Of a stretch of DNA of 64,000 nt, positions 63,096 through 64,000 are shown piece after piece. The notes under the pieces were generated by a model. That model saw only the letters and a list, made by a program, of their open reading frames with translations. It searched no databases and was not told where the DNA came from. The stretch lies in assembly GCA_016867715.1 (NCBI GenBank), contig VGIW01000005.1:17231-81230 (forward strand). Reading direction: 5' to 3'. Position 1 is the first letter of the stretch; each line of letters begins with the position of its first letter. A program made the position numbers and the translations under genes. This DNA comes from Candidatus Eisenbacteria bacterium. Its GTDB lineage: Bacteria; Orphanbacterota; Orphanbacteria; Orphanbacterales; Orphanbacteraceae.

Positions 63096-63721
63096 CACGC
63101 CTCCCTCCCCTCGCGGAACGCCCGAACGAGGCGCCGCGCCGCTCCCTCCGGGTCGCCGGAAGCGAAGAGCGCCGAGATCGCCGCGATCCCGTCAAGCCCG
63201 CGCTTCGCGGCCTCGCGCGCGTTCGACGGCCCGATGCCGCCGATCCCGACGAGCGGAAGCGAGACGGCTCTTCGGATCTCCTCCGTCCTCCCCACGGGAA
63301 GAGGGACGAGAGCCGGCTTCGTCCGGCTTCCGAACTGCGGCCCCACCCCGAGGTAGTCGGCTCCCTCCGCCTCCGCGCGGCGGGCGGTCTCCGGGTCCCG
63401 CGCGGTCCGGCCGATCCGCCTCGCGGGTCCGAGGAGCTTCCTCGCCTCGGCGATCGGAAGGTCCTCCTCTCCGAGGTGAACGCCGTCCGCCTCGACGGCG
63501 AGCGCGACGTCCACGCGATCGTTGATGAAAAAAGGAACGCCCGCGGTCTTCGCCGCCCGGGCTGCCACGCGAGCGTAGCGGACGAAGTCCCCGGTGGCAA
63601 GGGTTTTTGCGCGGACCTGGATCCAGGTCGCGCCCCCCCGCGCGACGGCGGCGATGCTCGCCTCGAGAGCATCCTCCGGCACGAAGTCGGCGTCGATGAT
63701 CGCCAGAAGCGTCCAGTCCAT
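63095..63721 (-). CDS. thiE: Thiamine-phosphate synthase
   Basis: TIM-barrel enzyme of 208 residues joining HMP-PP and thiazole phosphate. It has ATWIQVRAKTLATGDFV, FFINDRVDVALAVEADGVHLGEEDLPIAEAR, GADYLGVGPQFGSRTKP and LPLVGIGGIGPSNAREA, the ThiE signatures. No Shine-Dalgarno precedes ATG 63721, and TAGAAT ends 7 nt upstream, which suggests a leaderless message. Other thi genes are not present, and the ftsK start overlaps its stop. Confidence 0.92.
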   Translation of the reverse strand: MDWTLLAIIDADFVPEDALEASIAAVARGGATWIQVRAKTLATGDFVRYARVAARAAKTAGVPFFINDRVDVALAVEADGVHLGEEDLPIAEARKLLGPARRIGRTARDPETARRAEAEGADYLGVGPQFGSRTKPALVPLPVGRTEEIRRAVSLPLVGIGGIGPSNAREAAKRGLDGIAAISALFASGDPEGAARRLVRAFREGREA

Positions 63722-63728
63722 CGAGCCG

Positions 63729-63734
63729 ATTCTA
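63729..63734 (-). promoter_or_regulatory. Candidate -10 element of thiE-ftsK
   Basis: TAGAAT (5 of 6 to consensus) on the minus strand, ending 7 nt before the thiE ATG, so transcription would begin at or next to the start codon. The -35 region is poor (TGGATC at a 17-nt spacing). Confidence 0.5.
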
Positions 63735-63826
63735 CGCCGCGAAGCGCGCGGGATCCAGAAGGGACATGGCGTGCGGCATTGCGAGTTCGAAGGCGAAGAG
63801 GACGAAGGCCGGCTTCTCGACGGCGC

Positions 63827-63845
63827 GGCGCGGAGCGTCCGCGCC
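63827..63845. terminator. GC hairpin downstream of the right-edge gene
   Basis: Perfect 8-bp stem GGCGCGGA/TCCGCGCC with a 3-nt loop, 42-60 nt after the stop of the partial gene and about 105 nt before thiE. No U-run; likely a terminator for the upstream gene by position. Confidence 0.45.
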
Positions 63846-63886
63846 ATCCTCTTGAATCGAAGTCGTGAGGAGAGCGGCGGCTCGGA

Positions 63887-64000
63887 TTACTTCGCCGGCT
63901 TCGCGATCCGGCCGTCCTTGACGATCGGGACGATCGGGATGGAGTCGATGCGCGAGGAGAAGGCGACGTCTGCCTCGAGCCCGAGAGCCTTGAGGCGCTC
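63887..64000 (-). CDS. C-terminal end of an unidentified protein (5' part off the right edge)
   Basis: Only 37 codons and a TAA stop are visible. They read ERLKALGLEADVAFSS, then RIDSIPIVPIVKDGRIAKPAK. The periodicity and composition look like real coding sequence, but the piece is too short to name a family. It is co-oriented with thiE, 165 nt upstream. Confidence 0.6.
   Translation of the reverse strand, partial: ERLKALGLEADVAFSSRIDSIPIVPIVKDGRIAKPAK

Overview
The window is one continuous stretch of a GC-rich bacterial chromosome (clearly above 60% GC by eye) with very dense coding. Nearly everything is on the minus strand and many stop and start codons overlap by 1 to 4 bases. The organism builds an outer membrane: the window holds lpxD, an lpxC-fabZ fusion, lpxA, lpxB, lpxK, waaA, msbA, two GT9 (heptosyltransferase-type) genes, bamA, ompH and a lolC/E-lolD pair. 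It also carries features first described in Firmicutes: bacillithiol synthesis (bshA, bshC) and the protein-arginine kinase set mcsA-mcsB-clpC. An LpxC-FabZ fusion, bacillithiol genes and a Minf_1886-family protein together fit the FCB/PVC-type lineages, for example an Eisenbacteria-like phylum. This is inference; no rRNA gene is present to settle it.

Layout. Bases 1-15671 (minus) are an exopolysaccharide or O-antigen operon read leftwards. In order it encodes a priming sugar-phosphate transferase, Wza-like export lipoprotein, Wzz/GumC-like chain-length protein, CpsD-like P-loop ATPase, nucleotidyltransferase-like protein, alkaline-phosphatase-superfamily enzyme, Wzx-type flippase, GT2 glycosyltransferase, two paralogous GT-C-like membrane proteins around an O-antigen ligase/polymerase, and a DegT aminotransferase cut by the left edge. 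Bases 16177-18613 (plus) are a short dTDP-sugar operon, rmlC-rmlA-rmlB, with a good sigma70-like promoter and a strong hairpin after it. Bases 18699-43123 (minus) are a run of 23 co-oriented genes starting at an lpxD promoter. It covers lipid A and Kdo synthesis, NAD synthesis (nadB), an AmmeMemo pair, a SAM-hydrolase-type gene, bshC-bshA, a Minf_1886 protein, hsp20-lon, GT9-msbA-GT9, a DUF3108 protein and an uncharacterised conserved protein. Bases 43209-54170 (minus) hold lysS-lolC/E-lolD-mcsA-mcsB, then clpC with its own promoter, then bamA and ompH. Bases 54222-59953 (minus) hold rimO-polA-coaE-prfB, with an intact RF2 +1 frameshift site. Bases 59954-60743 are a non-coding block rich in inverted repeats. 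Bases 60744-63721 are thiE-ftsK, and the window ends in the tail of an unidentified gene.

How the genes work together. The left operon and rmlCAB supply activated sugars, assemble a polymer on a lipid carrier, flip it, polymerise it and export it. The middle run builds lipid A-Kdo, adds core sugars (GT9) and exports the product (MsbA). The bam/omp/lol genes complete outer-membrane biogenesis. Protein quality control (Hsp20, Lon, ClpC, McsAB) and thiol redox (bacillithiol) are interleaved with envelope genes.

Limits. Assignments rest on reading translated motifs by eye, without database searches. Promoters and terminators are matches by inspection. I saw no CRISPR array, tRNA, rRNA, transposase gene or prophage.
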